This document shows positions 1-14,106 of a DNA stretch of 64,000 bases, one piece after another; the first letter of the stretch is position 1; the number at the start of each line of letters is the position of its first letter. The translations under genes were made by a program, and so were the position numbers. Source of the DNA: Dipylidium caninum (Eukaryota; Platyhelminthes; Cestoda; Cyclophyllidea; Dipylidiidae); assembly GCA_017562135.1 (NCBI GenBank), contig QEYB01000368.1, positions 1,488,001 to 1,552,000 of the forward strand, in the 5' to 3' direction. The notes below the pieces were generated by a model. It ran no database searches. It worked only from the letters and a program-made list of their open reading frames with translations, and was not told where the DNA came from.

Positions 1-812
1 AAGTGGCGCGGCCGAGGCCGAAGGCGCTGCGAGTAATCTTCTCGTGGTCACCATTGCTGGGAGCGCGTGGGCATGCGGGCGCCCGGGCTGGCCGCACAGG
101 CATTGTTGAGTGACGACCGGTGGGCTTCACTTTGCAGACCTTCCGACTCGTCTTCCCTCTCATCAAATTCCCCTTATAAATCCGCCATCCACAGTGTAGT
201 TCGCCGTTGTTCTCTGGGGCGGAGTGGTGGCACTGCCTCCAGTCCACCGCTAAGGACCCCTGTGGTCCCGTTCACTTTGGCCCTCCTCACGTTCAGGCGA
301 CACTGCAACTGGCCTCTGCCACCGGACATCGGTGCGCGCGGACCCGTCAGGGCAGCGCTTGCTCCGTCCTTTATCGCAGACCTCGGCTGTTACCCGACGG
401 TTGGGAATTGGTGCGGACGCGACACTCAGTGCGAGCACCTCCCACAAATGAAGAGTCTAATCTGCGGTGAAACAATGGAGATGAAACCGCACCTGCTGAG
501 ACGGCGCTATGCGAGTGTTTGGTCCTTCCTTTGCTGCCTAACCTCCTGTTCACTGAGGTGGCTATTGCCACTCTGCTTTATATTATGCGTCTGTACGACA
601 GGCCGGCAAATAAATTCACCTCAAAGTGGATGTGGGAATGGCAGATTAGACATTTTTGTCATCCCGCCTCCTTTTGTAACACTTAAGCACGACTGGATGG
701 CTTTGAGACAAGCGGGCGGGCGGTGTTTATTCCTCCACTGGCTGCGCGAGCCACGGGGCATTCTGGGGCTGCCCTGAGGTGTGCGAATTTTTAAATTGCA
801 TTGCATCTTCAG
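1..812 (+). other. Upstream intron sequence of the CaM kinase I gene
   Basis: This stretch precedes the first recognisable kinase exon, which begins after a clear acceptor ending at 812. A 236-codon open frame runs through it (67-777), but I see no kinase motifs (no glycine loop, HRDLKPEN-like or DFG segment) and no other recognisable domain. It is GC-rich, which makes long chance frames likely. I read it as intron; the exons for the kinase N-lobe should lie upstream of the window. Confidence 0.5.
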
Positions 813-1923
<1,111 letters not shown>

Positions 1924-4900
1924 ACGAACGGCGACATCCTCTCCTCCATCTCCTGTCCCCCCACCGGCCGGATAACTAGGCTCGGGTGGCGTGGTCACCG
2001 GCCGTCCGCCGTTCCTCGTCCCACCGGCCACTCACCGGCATGCGGACTAATTGTAAATAGGCTCTGGGACGTTACGTGACGTTCCCGAGCGCGCACTTCC
2101 CCTCCCCGCGTCAACATGATCCCTCAGAGGACGCCGGCTTTTTCAACATCTTTTGCCCCGCCTCTCCTGCCCATGGCGGCCTCTGGCCGGGGGAACCCTT
2201 CCACCATCGCATCACTTAAATTGCTCTTCCTTCGTCCTTGTCTCTTCTGCACCTTTTCGTCTTGTGCCCAACTGTTCGAGTGGCCACCTGGGGGAGTCGT
2301 CGAATTGTGGAGCGAAGTGCGGCCCCAGTGCGAATGGGCTGCCAAAATGTAGATGCAGAATAAGGCGCAGAGCCCCTCGCCTACATCGCATTTTTGGAAA
2401 TTCTTTGAGCGACTCGCAGCACTCCACTCATCTCTGAGGGAAGCATGGCATCATTCATCACTTCGTACGACCGTCTCTGCCTGTGTTTGGGCAATTTCGC
2501 CGCGGTCCAGCCATCTTTGCCTTCTCAACTGGCAATCTTCATCGGAGTAATATGCGCGGTACGCACGTGAGAGCCACTGGCCAGTCGAGATTCGCGTCCA
2601 CAAACTAAGTAAGCTCAAATGGGCCAAAACATGTCGAAAAGGGGAAATTATGCTGGGGCGAGAGGAATGCGGGTTGGACGAGGAAGCATTTGGCGCTGAG
2701 TAGGACGCTGCGAGCCACTCGGGCACTTTTGCCCGGGTAGAGCCGGGACCTTGCCAACTAACCGGGGGCGCAGTATTGCATGACACCGAAGTCGCCTGGC
2801 AAAAAATATGCTAATAAGGCCACTTACAACTGGCTGGCCAAATTGCCCGAAAGGGATAATCGAAATTACCACTTGATGCCGCGACGAAGGCGCCAGTTGA
2901 ATTCCGGCCCCCAAGGGCAAAGCAAAAGCTGTACAGGTGAACTCGCACTGGTCTTAACAGACAAAATACGCTGAATGAGCTGCGAGTGGGCAACATTCGA
3001 TGCCTCACCAAATCTCATCATTCTTTTGCAACTCACTTCGTCCCAGCAGGAATGCGAAAGAGGCCGCGATGAAAATTGCATTATAACCACTTCAGCCATC
3101 GACACAGTTAGGAAAATCGGTGAGCTAATTGAGGTTGAAGTTTGCATAACATCGCTCTTAAACATCAGCCTCCCGCTAGGCAAAGGAGGTTAAAGTATAG
3201 CTTTCAGGAAAAGGCCTGGCAAGCCCTGCTAACCCAATGGTTCCGAGGAGCTTATCTAAAATCCCGCATCCGGTCTCCCCCGCTGAGCACTGGTGCACAG
3301 GGTGCTGCCATTTCCATAATTTATTGCCGAGTGGTTTGAAGAAACCACCCCCGCCTCGGTTAATGTGCAGCAGCAGCATTTGGTTGCATAAACATTTTAG
3401 TTGGGCGAGGTATCCGCCCCTGCCTCGCCTCTCTTCTTCGACAAACCCTAAAACATTGGGCCATCAGGGTACTTAAACCTATAACCTCCCTTCACGGACG
3501 CTTTCGGATTATTTGTTTCTTAGGCCTCTTTGCATCTCACCAAAACGTTACTTTCTCGCCACACTTTCTATAGCCAAGAGTTGTTGCGGGGCGTGTCGCA
3601 TAATAATGCCTCCGAAAGGACAATGGAAGGGGAAGGTCTCTCCAGTAGAGCCAAATTACGGGTAAAGAGGAATGGTTACATTTTTTTCTATGACAAAGTT
3701 ATTTGCCGAAAACCCAAAGGATGGGCGATGAAAGGGACGATGTAGGTGACTGAAGTGATGTAGACCTTAGTGATAACAGAAGGTAACCGCTGAGAGTGTC
3801 ACCACCATTTTACGCCCTTGAGGACGCTACACATGGTTGGCAGACGGTGGTCCCCAATTGTTAGCTAACTGGCCTCGTATCCTCCCTTAAGGCGGCATGG
3901 GGAACGCTGGCCGTGTCAACAATGGAAGTAGACTGTCCCATGGTGGTCTGTAAAAGATGCTAATAAGAAACCTTTGGAAAACCTCATACCATGTATGTAA
4001 AACCGGTATTATTACATGTGGTCTTGGTCATGAGAGTTTGGACCAGTCAGTAAAATCATAGTTATCCACACCACCACCTTAAAACACTATTAAAAGGTTT
4101 TTGGAGGGAGGCTGTGGGAGAAGGAGCAAGCCTTAGTCCTCAGTTGGAAGGCGGCTGACAAACTAGGCACCAGCTTCATGGGCTGGAAATTAGTGTTAGA
4201 AGGCCAATGAAGATGGCCATTGACATGACATGCATGGAGCGCCACCTCCCGGCGGGAAATAAGCGTGAATCCCGGCAAGCATGCAAGATCTAAGTATGAA
4301 CTGCAAAGTGGGTGGTGACCCAATTTATCAAACGACCACAAGGAAATCCAGGATAGAAGTGAACAATAAAGGGAGTGTTTTGAATCACCATGGGTTGGAT
4401 CTTTCGCATTCAATCCGAGCATGGTGAGAGACTTGGCTCCCGGGCAATCTCGTGAACACGAGCGATAAAGGCTTTTCCATATTGAGAGACGCTATGAACT
4501 AATGCATGACGCAGCACGCCACAGTGACAGTGATGAGAAAGTGGAGGTTGTTACCATTACGTTACAGTACGGAGAAATTATCACTAAGGAGATAATCTCT
4601 ATAGTAATAGTGGAGATAACGTCACTTAATCCATGCCAAGTGGTAGAGGGGAATGAAAACCTCAAATTCCTAGGAAGCGATAAACACAAAAAAATATATT
4701 AGGTCTACGTCAACTAAGGTTAAAAGCATTCAAGAATCATTGATCATAACGACTTCAGGCGTTGGTCAATAACAGATTAAGTCAGAGCCGTAAATTATAG
4801 TCGCAATATAACTCACAGCATTGCTCACGAATTCTCTTTGTGGTGTCTAACGATAGTTTTCGGGAATTAATTAGACCAAGTCCGCTTTGCTGCATTTAAG

Positions 4901-5331
4901 ACGAATATAATGTTAGTCAGAGCGTGGCATAATGAGGTTATCTAAAATACGCCCTGGATCTGCAACAGATGAATGATTTGTCATGGTTTATTTCTATCTC
5001 ATGACTCAAAAGTGACCTAGTAGATTTAAGATCAGATACGTAAACCATAGCAACGATAATATTGGTCATGATGCCGTTACTAAATGTAGGGTTTTTAACG
5101 GCGGTGGGATGAGAGTCCCGAAAGACAGTATTGCAAATAATCCCAAAAAATCAAACAAACGCACGAATCCAAAAATCGCATTTATTTATGTTATAATCCA
5201 GAATTATTTCATTATTAAAACAAAAGCTTTCTTGTTGCGCAAAATACATATTTAATGTTTGTTTTATCGTACCAATTTAGCCTTGAGGTTGTGCAACACT
5301 ATGGTGCGTTTTTAAGTTTGTTGTCTATCGG
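1924..5331. other. Intergenic region between CaMKI and CFAP251
   Basis: About 3.4 kb in which I find no exon with recognisable protein similarity and no convincing splice-bounded open frame. The left part (to about 3500) is GC-richer and produces several chance open frames on both strands; the right part is AT-rich. It must contain the 3' UTR of the kinase gene and the promoter of CFAP251, but I cannot place either. Confidence 0.5.
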
Positions 5332-8300
5332 ATGCAGGACCAGAGCAAGAGTAGCAGTGAACGCACCGTTGACTATCCATCAGAGAAAAGTAAATATGCA
5401 ACACCTTTAAGCTGTTAGCCAAATTAAGATACCGAAGAATGACGGGTGATATACTGACCTATCTCGTGCTTTCCTCAACTCTTATCTATTAGAAATTAAA
5501 ACCTACAAAGAGTGCAAACAATTATTTAACCAAGAACATACACTAAACAGGCTATTTAAACATATTTTAGTTAAACAACCTATGTAGCTGCAGTTCCTGA
5601 CGATTTTTTTCAAATAGTCATAGATGATCTTAAGAAAGACTCCAACGACAAATCGCATACACTCGTTGCAGAGACTCCGAATGAAGACTTAGGTCCATCG
5701 TTGTGTTTTCAAATGTTAGTGGAAGGTGTCTGGGGCCCTGATGACTACCTGGAAACTCTTTCCTCTAACAAGGCAATCCCACCAGCATCGGCTTCTGATA
5801 AATCATTTTCAACAGAAGAAGTTCTAAATAAAAAAACTTTTGATTCCATCTCAGACACGAGAAGCTCTGAAACCTGTTCGCGTTTTTAGCTTCAACCATC
5901 GCGTCCCCATTATAAATTTGAGCGATGGAAGGAATTTTCGCCTCTTTTTTGTGTCCGGTCATCTGGCAGTTATTTATGATGTGAAAAAAAACGAGCAACA
6001 TATTTTGCGTGGACATGTATGTTGATTCCTTTATGATTAATGCTTAGTGCACTTTTAAATGCAACTGTTTCAGCTTTTTTAGTGACGTTCCAGTCATATT
6101 GATTTAAATAACCTATAATGATTTTCTTGATGTTGTCATTTAGGTATCGCTCTTTTTATTGTCCAAAATGGGATTAGATGAGAGGAGCGAAAATCTCTCT
6201 CTAAATATCAATATAGAAGTTATCCAAGAATATGTATGGCGATATTGATAGTTTTCCTAATTTTCAATTTTGACGATTTTGGATTAAGTATGCTTCAGCA
6301 CTTGAGGAATCGGTGGGTACCGGTTTCCTTGCGATGTGATAATCTTATACGCAAAATCCTACTTTTATTTTGAGTAGATTAACACTATTGTGTGTACCTG
6401 CGCGAGTAGAAACCGGCGCTGGCTTGGTACAGGAGATCGAGGCCCGGAAAGCACTGTGATTGTGTGGGACTCACATAGTCGTACGCCAGTGCGATGCTTC
6501 TTTGCGGCGCACAGCTATGGGGTGACGGCCCTTCGTCTTTCTCCAGAGGCGCGCTATTTGGCTACGCTTAGCACAGACGCCACGCACCAGGTGCTATCAA
6601 TGTGGGATTGGACGACTTCGGCCGAGCAGCCGCTTTGCTTCACCCAACTCGATACGGAGCATCTCGGTCCCCAAGTTCACATCGTCTTTGGATCGGAGAG
6701 CTATTTACAACTCATGTCAACCGGGGAAAGAAGTGTCGTTTTTTATGACTGGGTAAGACCTCTTGATCCCCTAACGTCTATTAAGCGGCTCTTTTTAAGG
6801 TAGGCACCCTATTCTTCTTCGCCATCAGAATTTTCGCTACTGTGAGAGCCAAATTTTGTTAAATATGTGACGGGGAGCAAATTCCCTTTTACCCAGCTTC
6901 ACATTTAAGGACATAAATTTTAGTCTTGCGGTCTTTTAAGACGGTTAATTCATCCCATCATGCAGTAAATAGAACTGTGTTTTTATGAACCTCATTTATA
7001 AATCCACTGTCTTATAGGCAACCGAAACTGGTTTAGGTAATAAGGAGTCTGCACGGCACGAAGGTGTAAACAACAAATGTTAATTTGGTTCCTTAGGCAT
7101 GAAAAAACAGCATGTTAGGCTGATAACCGGTTTTGTGTATATTGAGAGACTTTCAACATGTTAAATTAATTTATCGCACGCCTTTACTAAAGACTACGGA
7201 GGGATGCATGACCTCCTACTCACCAACCTTGTCTCCGACCACCTTCAGGAAGAGCTATGGCAATTTCGTCATGTCTGCATACGTGCCTATCACGGACACG
7301 GCGATAACAGCCACAAAGAGAGGCTACATCGTTGTTTGGGGGAAGAGCCAGTGGGGTAAGCGAGGTGAGTCTTTGTAGACACCTATTTTCTTACTTGCTT
7401 GCTTTTCCTCCGCGTTTGCTTTCACTCTACCGGTGCTGCACTCTCAGTCCGCTCGAGGTCCCATTACCTCTTTGCTTATTTGAGGAGGACTGAGAAGTTA
7501 GAGCCGCCTTTTCCTCTATTCTACACCCAAAATGACTGGAGATGCCGTAATAATTGATGCCAGACAGCTGTTCCAAAGCAGATGTCAGTGTGTGTGTGTG
7601 TGGAAGGATTGCCGTGTTCCCACTCTCTCCCCATTCCTTGTCAGACACTATTGCTTGTAATTTTACAGAGATAGGCCATAAAGAACACCGATCCTCCAAA
7701 CAATTTTAGGTCTCAGGCTAAGTGGGACACGTGGATGACATCAAAATGTATTCGTCTTCATGCGTTTTGGCATTCAGCCAAAGTGCGAAGCTTTGTCAAA
7801 TTTAATGTAAACACTGTTCGCTTTCTTCTTTGCTTAGACTTGAAGGCGCCAGCATGCTTTAGGACCGCAACAAGACTCATCCACCTTCATCAGGGGGCGA
7901 TCACTTTCCTTACCATAACGCCCTGGTAACCAAAGTTTCTTTCTCACCTGCCGAGACTCGTCTTCCCACTTGCCCTTATCCGCTCTTAACTCACTCTACC
8001 AGTGTGTCGTCCAAAATAGCGATTGTCACAGGGGATGAGGATGGTCAAATCCGGTTCTTCGACTCGAAATTCAAACTCCTCCACTGGCATCACGACCTCA
8101 AATACGGCCCTATTTCGTCAATCAGTTTCTCCCGAACAGGACTTTTTAATACGTCAGTACGGCTTGACTATTTTGTCCGAAGCAGCGTTTTACCATGCTA
8201 GTCAGTAAGGCAAATTAGATGGAGGCACTTTGCCCAACCGCCTTAGCAAAGAGACTTTCTGTATACTTCTGGCCAGCACATGAATTTTATTACACTTTGT

Positions 8301-11300
8301 GCGTCTTTGACGTGTGTCCTTAATTCCTGCGTGCCAAAATAAAGATAGGATTTGCACCGCAGGACCATTGTTGGTAGTGTGTAGGGGGAGGCTGGGGGCA
8401 ACAGGCCCCTTGGCACATTTTGGCAGGGCATGAGAGAGACGCGGTCGACCTCGTTCACTTTGACATATGGGCTCATGGGTGGGGGAGTCCTATGCGAACT
8501 CTGCCCTGTGCTCCTGCTTACGCCCCTCCTCTCTTTCTTGCAGGTGCAGCATTTACGAGAAATTGTAAGTCACCTTTTCCTATACGCCCCTGTGTTGGCC
8601 ATCTCCCTACTCAGTGCCACTAAACGCCCCTTTTGAAAGTTGAAGAATACGAGGGTGGTAAGGCGGTGGAAGAGCGCATAGTAAAACATGGTTGCGAATA
8701 CATCGGCTAAAGTACTGGTGCGATATCCGCCCAACGCCGTCACACTAACGAGGGTTTGTTTATCTCCAAAAACCCAAACTTAACTTGAGCTCCTGCCCGT
8801 GGGTTGAAGTCGTGCCTTTGCCCTGCCGAGGGGATCGCCCCACCTCCGACTGAGGTCTTGTGGCCTTTGCGGGAGGCGGCAGGGTGGTTCTTCATGCCCG
8901 CCTTACCGTCCGAGGATCCGTCACGTTGCTTCCCTTTATCACTTTCTCTTCCCTTTCTTGGGAACATTTAATTGGAGAGAATGCAAACCGTTGCGTGGAC
9001 AACATCTTCCGGAAAGGGCTTTTATCCAATCACTAAGTGTACACTTTCGAACAATCCACGTGACTTGACCTTCTGACCGGGGCATTAGTCCGTGGCCTCC
9101 CTTCACCCGAATGAAGTATTTCATATAACTGTGGAGTGCTTTCGCGTTATTACATTCCACTTAGTGGTCTGGACGGAGGTAGCTCTCGACGAGAGTCTGT
9201 AGACACCCTCGATCCAAGGACCACTTTCGTCACCGAGGATTTCCTCGTCAGCACATCACAGGCCATCATCTTGAGTATTGAGGTTGAGGAAAAAAGTGGT
9301 TAAGGTGAGCCTTCTTATGCCCTTCAACCTGAAAACATCCTCTAACTTCCCCACATCGCCTTTGTAGCTCCTTGAAAGGGACCAATGCACTGCGATTAAC
9401 AGTGTCGTTACACATCCCTTCCGGTAATCTTTGTGCCATAAACTCCTTGACTCTGAACGTACGTACATGGACCTGCCGACATGCCTTTCCTTCTAGAGAT
9501 CTCGTCACCACAGTCGGGCATAGTGGTCTGATCAAGACGTGGAACTACAAGTGGTTGTAAGTCACACACCTGCACTCAAGAAAGTTGCGTGGATACCTTG
9601 TGGCTGGGAGAAGCAGTATCGCTGTCATCTCCTTCCAGAGTGCCTGTGCGGACTCGTCTGCTCGCAAATCAACCTCTGAGTGCCTGCGCCTACGATCCGT
9701 ACGGCGTCTTCCTTGGTGCGTGCCATTTGGTGGAGGATCTCCGATTTACTAACAAATAGTTTGTCGGTTATGCTGCTGACGCGTAGGTTTAGTTTGTGCC
9801 TGGCATAATGGTAAATCCACCTTTTTTGTTCAAAGAGGCAGATTTTCAACGCAGAAAGATGGGTTGGGTGGCGGTCTGTGGCACATTGTCCCCTCCCGTT
9901 GGTGCAGAGTGACAAATAAAGTGCGCTCGCTCCGGGCGTCCTTGCGGATAGGCCCTGTTGTCTGTCGGTGATGCCGCGCCTGTGTGGCGTACTAGTGAAA
10001 AAGTCATCCATTTCCAATCAACTCACGAGGCGAATGAAAGGCCTTGGACAAAAAACTCTTCTCTCCACACAATCCTCCTGCCCCTCCTCCTCCTCCTCCT
10101 CCTCCTCCTCCTCCTCCTCCCTCTTAAGCCATCTCCGCATGTCTGGCGCCTTTTAAGCCTACCCGCGTTGTCCTGTTACTGATTTACTACTGTTTATTTA
10201 CGAAGGAGAAAGTCACCTTCTCTTTGATTTGCTTCGCACCATTAAATGTGTAGGTGTACGGATTTACTCAGAATATGTTAACTCCAGCTCCATTCAGCGT
10301 TGTTGACAAAGTTCTTCTGCCCCTTTGAGTACAGCCGTAGGTAGCACGTCTGGCCGTGTGAGTTTCCTCGACGCCCTCAGTCTGGATGAGACCGATCAGG
10401 CGCCTTTCGACTATGCAAAGGGCGTCGTAAAGAAGATTGTTTTCAGCTCGGACAGCATGTACTGTGCTTACATTGTAAGTCGACATGCAGCCACTAAATA
10501 GGGCCAAAACTCTTTTTTGTAACCTTCCCATTAATTCGAAGTATTGTGACGCGCTGTCAGATGAACAGCACACAAATAGCCCCGGACACTGGCGTTCTTG
10601 CATCCTCCCCCCTCTTCGGTGTCTCAGCTGATCGCAGTAGCTTTATGATCACATGTCTGGTTATCCGGTGACACGTTGTGCGTCTATCTCGCTCCCTCCG
10701 AGTCAACAAATGCTCCTTTAAAGCCAACTTCCTTCATCAGTTTTGCATATACATTTTCATGAAGTCTCCCCTCCTTAGCGTTATATTGTTTACGATGATT
10801 GGCAGGACACAGAGCACTCAACCACGTTGTTGCGCAGGCTAAACACATCGGGCCGACAGCAGCAAAGTTGGATCTTCTCCGGCCGGTACCGAGCTCACAG
10901 TGACGACATTGTGGATGTCCTCTTCAAAACATTCACCAGCAGTGCTCTTCCAAGGCTCTTCACACTTGGTGCAGACCGAATGCTGGTAAGGTGTAGCTGC
11001 GCAGGCTCAACCCAAACCCACTTGAGCGTCGCACACCGACCGAGCTCTCTCACATTGATCCCCCAAATAGGGGCATTGAAATGTCGTTTTCAAGGGTATA
11101 CCACCCCATAGCCCTCATTTACTAATTCTTTTGACTGCAAATTCACAGATCGAGTACGATGTGTTGAACGCCAAACACAACGTTCTGCCGCTGAAGAGGC
11201 GTGTGCAAGTGGAGTACAGTGCGAAACCCCAGTGCTTCACTCCAATGGATGAGGCCGGACCCGAAAATTCCATCTGTTACGCCAACTCCGATTCGAAGCT

Positions 11301-13615
11301 GCGGCTTCTCGATGCTGATTTGTGGGTCATTAGAAAAACGGTCATGGCGCCTGTAAGGAGTGCCCCATTCGCATGGTAAACGGCTTTTCAACACCTTCTC
11401 CGTTTTTACCTACCTAATCTAGGCCTGTAGGAGACCTGCAGAGCCAAATGTGGTGATGAAGTGTTGACCAGGTCTACCACCATTCAGAGAATGCAGCATT
11501 TCCATTTGTGGACTGTCAACATTGACCTGCTGTTTCACTTTTCATTCTTCCCTTTTATTCCTCCTTTCTAAAGCCTAGCAATTATGCGAGAGAGAGATGA
11601 CTTTCCCACTCCTCCGTGTACACCGACTGTTGTGGAAAAGCCTTCCAATAAGACCTGTTTAGTATTTCTTACGGAAGAACAGTTGGGACTAGTTTTGCTT
11701 CCGTTGGATGGAGATCCCCACAAGGCGACCAGCGTGATCGCCCATCCCTCTAAGGAGCACGGCAGCGGGCGTGCCTCGAGTCTGGCAGTCTCCCGCGACT
11801 CGAGATTCATCTTTACCACCGGCGGTCCAGATAACGCGATGCACATGTGGAGAGCCACGCCAGGGTAATGCATCGCCCGACTTTGTGCCACTGCTTCCTC
11901 TTCCTTTTTCCGTTTACACGCTGTCGCTGTAGAGTCCTCGTTGCCCAAACCCATCTCTACTGTGATCCGATGCAGCCATTTTACGAAATGCTCACCTCGG
12001 AAGAATTAAATGACATGAAGGACTACTTCTACTTATCTCTACTTCGGGTTCAGGGCGTCTCATGCATGGACACCAGACTGACGTCGTACACAGTGCCCGT
12101 CACCGAGGTGCCCTACTTGGCCAGGGCCATGGGCCTCTTCGTGACTGAATTCGATGTAGGTTGCATCGTTAGCAGAAACAAGGCGCTTAATGACTGAGTC
12201 CACTAGAACGACTATCTTCTTCCAGGTTACAAATATGATGAATGAAATAAAATATTCACGGTTTGGTTCCACAGGACGTTACGTCACCGAGCTCGACTTT
12301 GACACATTTCTCAAACGTAAGTTCACCAACAAAAGGTCTGAGGTGCTGTTGTTATTGCCTTTTTCCCAAATGCAAACATATGCACATTCAATTTTAACAA
12401 ACAGACACTGCTCTTATCCACCGAAAACTCTTGTTTACTCCGTGCTATTCTTTGTAGGCCATGAGTTATTGTTGGCGGTGAAATAGCCACATAGTATGCC
12501 TATGCTTCAATAGTACTTCGGCGACTGTGAGACTGTACAAACTAGCATCCTTAGTTTTGCTCCCCAAGGAGCCTTACATCTCATCGCAAATGCATCTTTT
12601 TCAATGTACTTTAGTTTTTGTGAACTACCGAGTGCCCTACGGTGGTGTTGCCCGGAACGACATCAACGCTGCGTTTGCGGCCATCACGAAGGCTGAAAAG
12701 CCACACGAACTGAACTGTCCGTTCCGTGAGATCTGCGCGAAGTCTTCAGAGCCGACGGTGCAGCGAACGAGCCTCCTGAGATTACTGCAGACCGTCGGTG
12801 CGCACCTGCGTTACTTAGCTTTGGTGTCGCCGAAAAATTTTGGTTTTTTTTGCATCGAGAATAACCTCGGCATGTAGTCACTTTGATTATTCAACTCTGT
12901 CTTAGGTTGACAATCACTTATTCAAGGTTGTCTTTGAGAAAACCCGCTGTAGTGCGATCTCTTGCCCTCCAGCTCTCGAAACCTCCACTGTTACTTGGTT
13001 ACTGTTTGAAACCCTAATTCTTGTCCTTTGGCAAGCCTCCTTAGCGTTGCATTAGAATCATTCACACAGCACTTTTAAAGTAATTCTTATTACTTGGCAT
13101 TTCAAGCATATTTTGATGAAAAATGTCTCCCTAAGTCTTCCTCAACCTTTAATCTCTTAAGTTGAGTCTAAAAATATGTTTTCTGAATGCAACCACATCG
13201 GATAAGGTACATTAAATTGCGTAATATTAATATATCTCCCGTCAAAATAAAATTAATTTCTCGTTTTTGAGCTGCATCTCTCAAACTCAGACCTCATTCG
13301 GTAATGAGTAAGTTAAGATAAAAATTTCCATAAAGCAGCAAAGCGTATGTCAGCCTTGGAGTCGAGTTATCCTCCCTTTCAGGCGAGCCCATCCGTCATG
13401 ACGAACTGGTCGAGGCACTGGCAGCACTCTTTGGATTAGCGCCAATTTCGGGGAGGGTGGAAGATGATTGTGCTATGAAGGACCTTAAAGTTTCGCGGGA
13501 AATCGAAGAATGTTTGCCTACTTGCATCAAACCAGATGATTTCTACGAAAAAGTTCTGGCAATGGAGGTGTGCGAAAATGGTCCTTCTGAACCTTTGAAA
13601 ACCAACAACAAATAA
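5332..13615 (+). CDS. CFAP251: Cilia- and flagella-associated protein 251 (WDR66), WD-repeat protein of the radial-spoke/calmodulin-associated complex
   Basis: Axonemal WD40 protein linked to the calmodulin- and spoke-associated complex at radial spoke 3. Phase-consistent exons: 5332-5389, 5594-5820, 5855-6016, 6378-6752, 7193-7364, 7838-7925, 8003-8152, 8544-8564, 9165-9282, 9368-9423, 9497-9556, 9639-9715, 10341-10474, 10806-10985, 11149-11375, 11574-11864, 11933-12155, 12226-12316, 12615-12797, 13383-13615 (TAA); about 1041 residues. Landmarks shared with animal WDR66: RRWLGTGDRGP...VIVWDS near the first blades, IVTGDEDGQIRFFD, LIKTWNYKW, SGRVSFLDALSLDE, LPLDGDPHKATS, then an EF-hand-like tail (MMNEIKYSRFGSTGRYV, FVNYRVPYGG). 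The acidic N-terminal extension of the human protein is nearly absent. Weak points: the first exon (short, ATG at 5332) is inferred from phase only, exon 5 could start at 7202 or end at 7355, and the 21-nt exon at 8544 is predicted. The next gene downstream is also axonemal. Confidence 0.88.
10083..10120. repeat. CCT trinucleotide microsatellite
   Basis: An almost perfect run of CCT units (about 12), lying in the 9716-10340 intron of the CFAP251 gene. It is not part of the coding frame; the two long proline/serine/leucine-like open frames across it are just the translated repeat. Confidence 0.9.
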
Positions 13616-14106
13616 TAGATAAGCCATTGCCAGCAGTGAGTGCCTGTCAAACTGATATGTAGCAGAGTACAAAAAATGTGCATCCTATTTGACTATACGT
13701 TTCTGTAAACAATGGACAAAATTGATCAAAGGGGAGGGGCTCGGATGACGGTCAAAATAATCTATATTTCCCTGACCTTAAGGATAACCCCTCCGTGTAA
13801 AAGGGGGCAGTGTAAGTTAAAAGGATCGGAATAATCTTCGTTAGAATCTGGAATTCCACATGTCATAGTGCCCAATTTGAAAGTCATGGGTATATAGAAA
13901 TCAGTTCTGAGTAAGACAGGTTAAATACTTGACATGGAAGCTTTTCGCTTTGCATGACATAGTTTGATAACTGGGTTCTGTTTGGGCTGGAAAGATAATC
14001 TTTTCCAAAGCATGAAGCGAGGAATTTTATTGATTACAGGTAGTCTAAGGCCTTAATTCTTCGAAAAACTGAGTTGAATCTATTAGTCAAATTTGCCAAA
14101 TACGAT
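13616..14106. other. Short intergenic gap between CFAP251 and DNAI1
   Basis: About 490 bp separate the CFAP251 stop codon from the proposed DNAI1 start. The gap is AT-rich and shows no open frame of note. It should contain the CFAP251 3' UTR and the DNAI1 5' region, unless the two are transcribed together. Confidence 0.5.

Noticed and set aside
67..777. 236-codon open frame at the left edge, plus strand
   Set aside because: No domain, compositionally like GC-rich non-coding DNA, and it lies just 5' of a well-supported kinase exon with a proper acceptor; best explained as intron.
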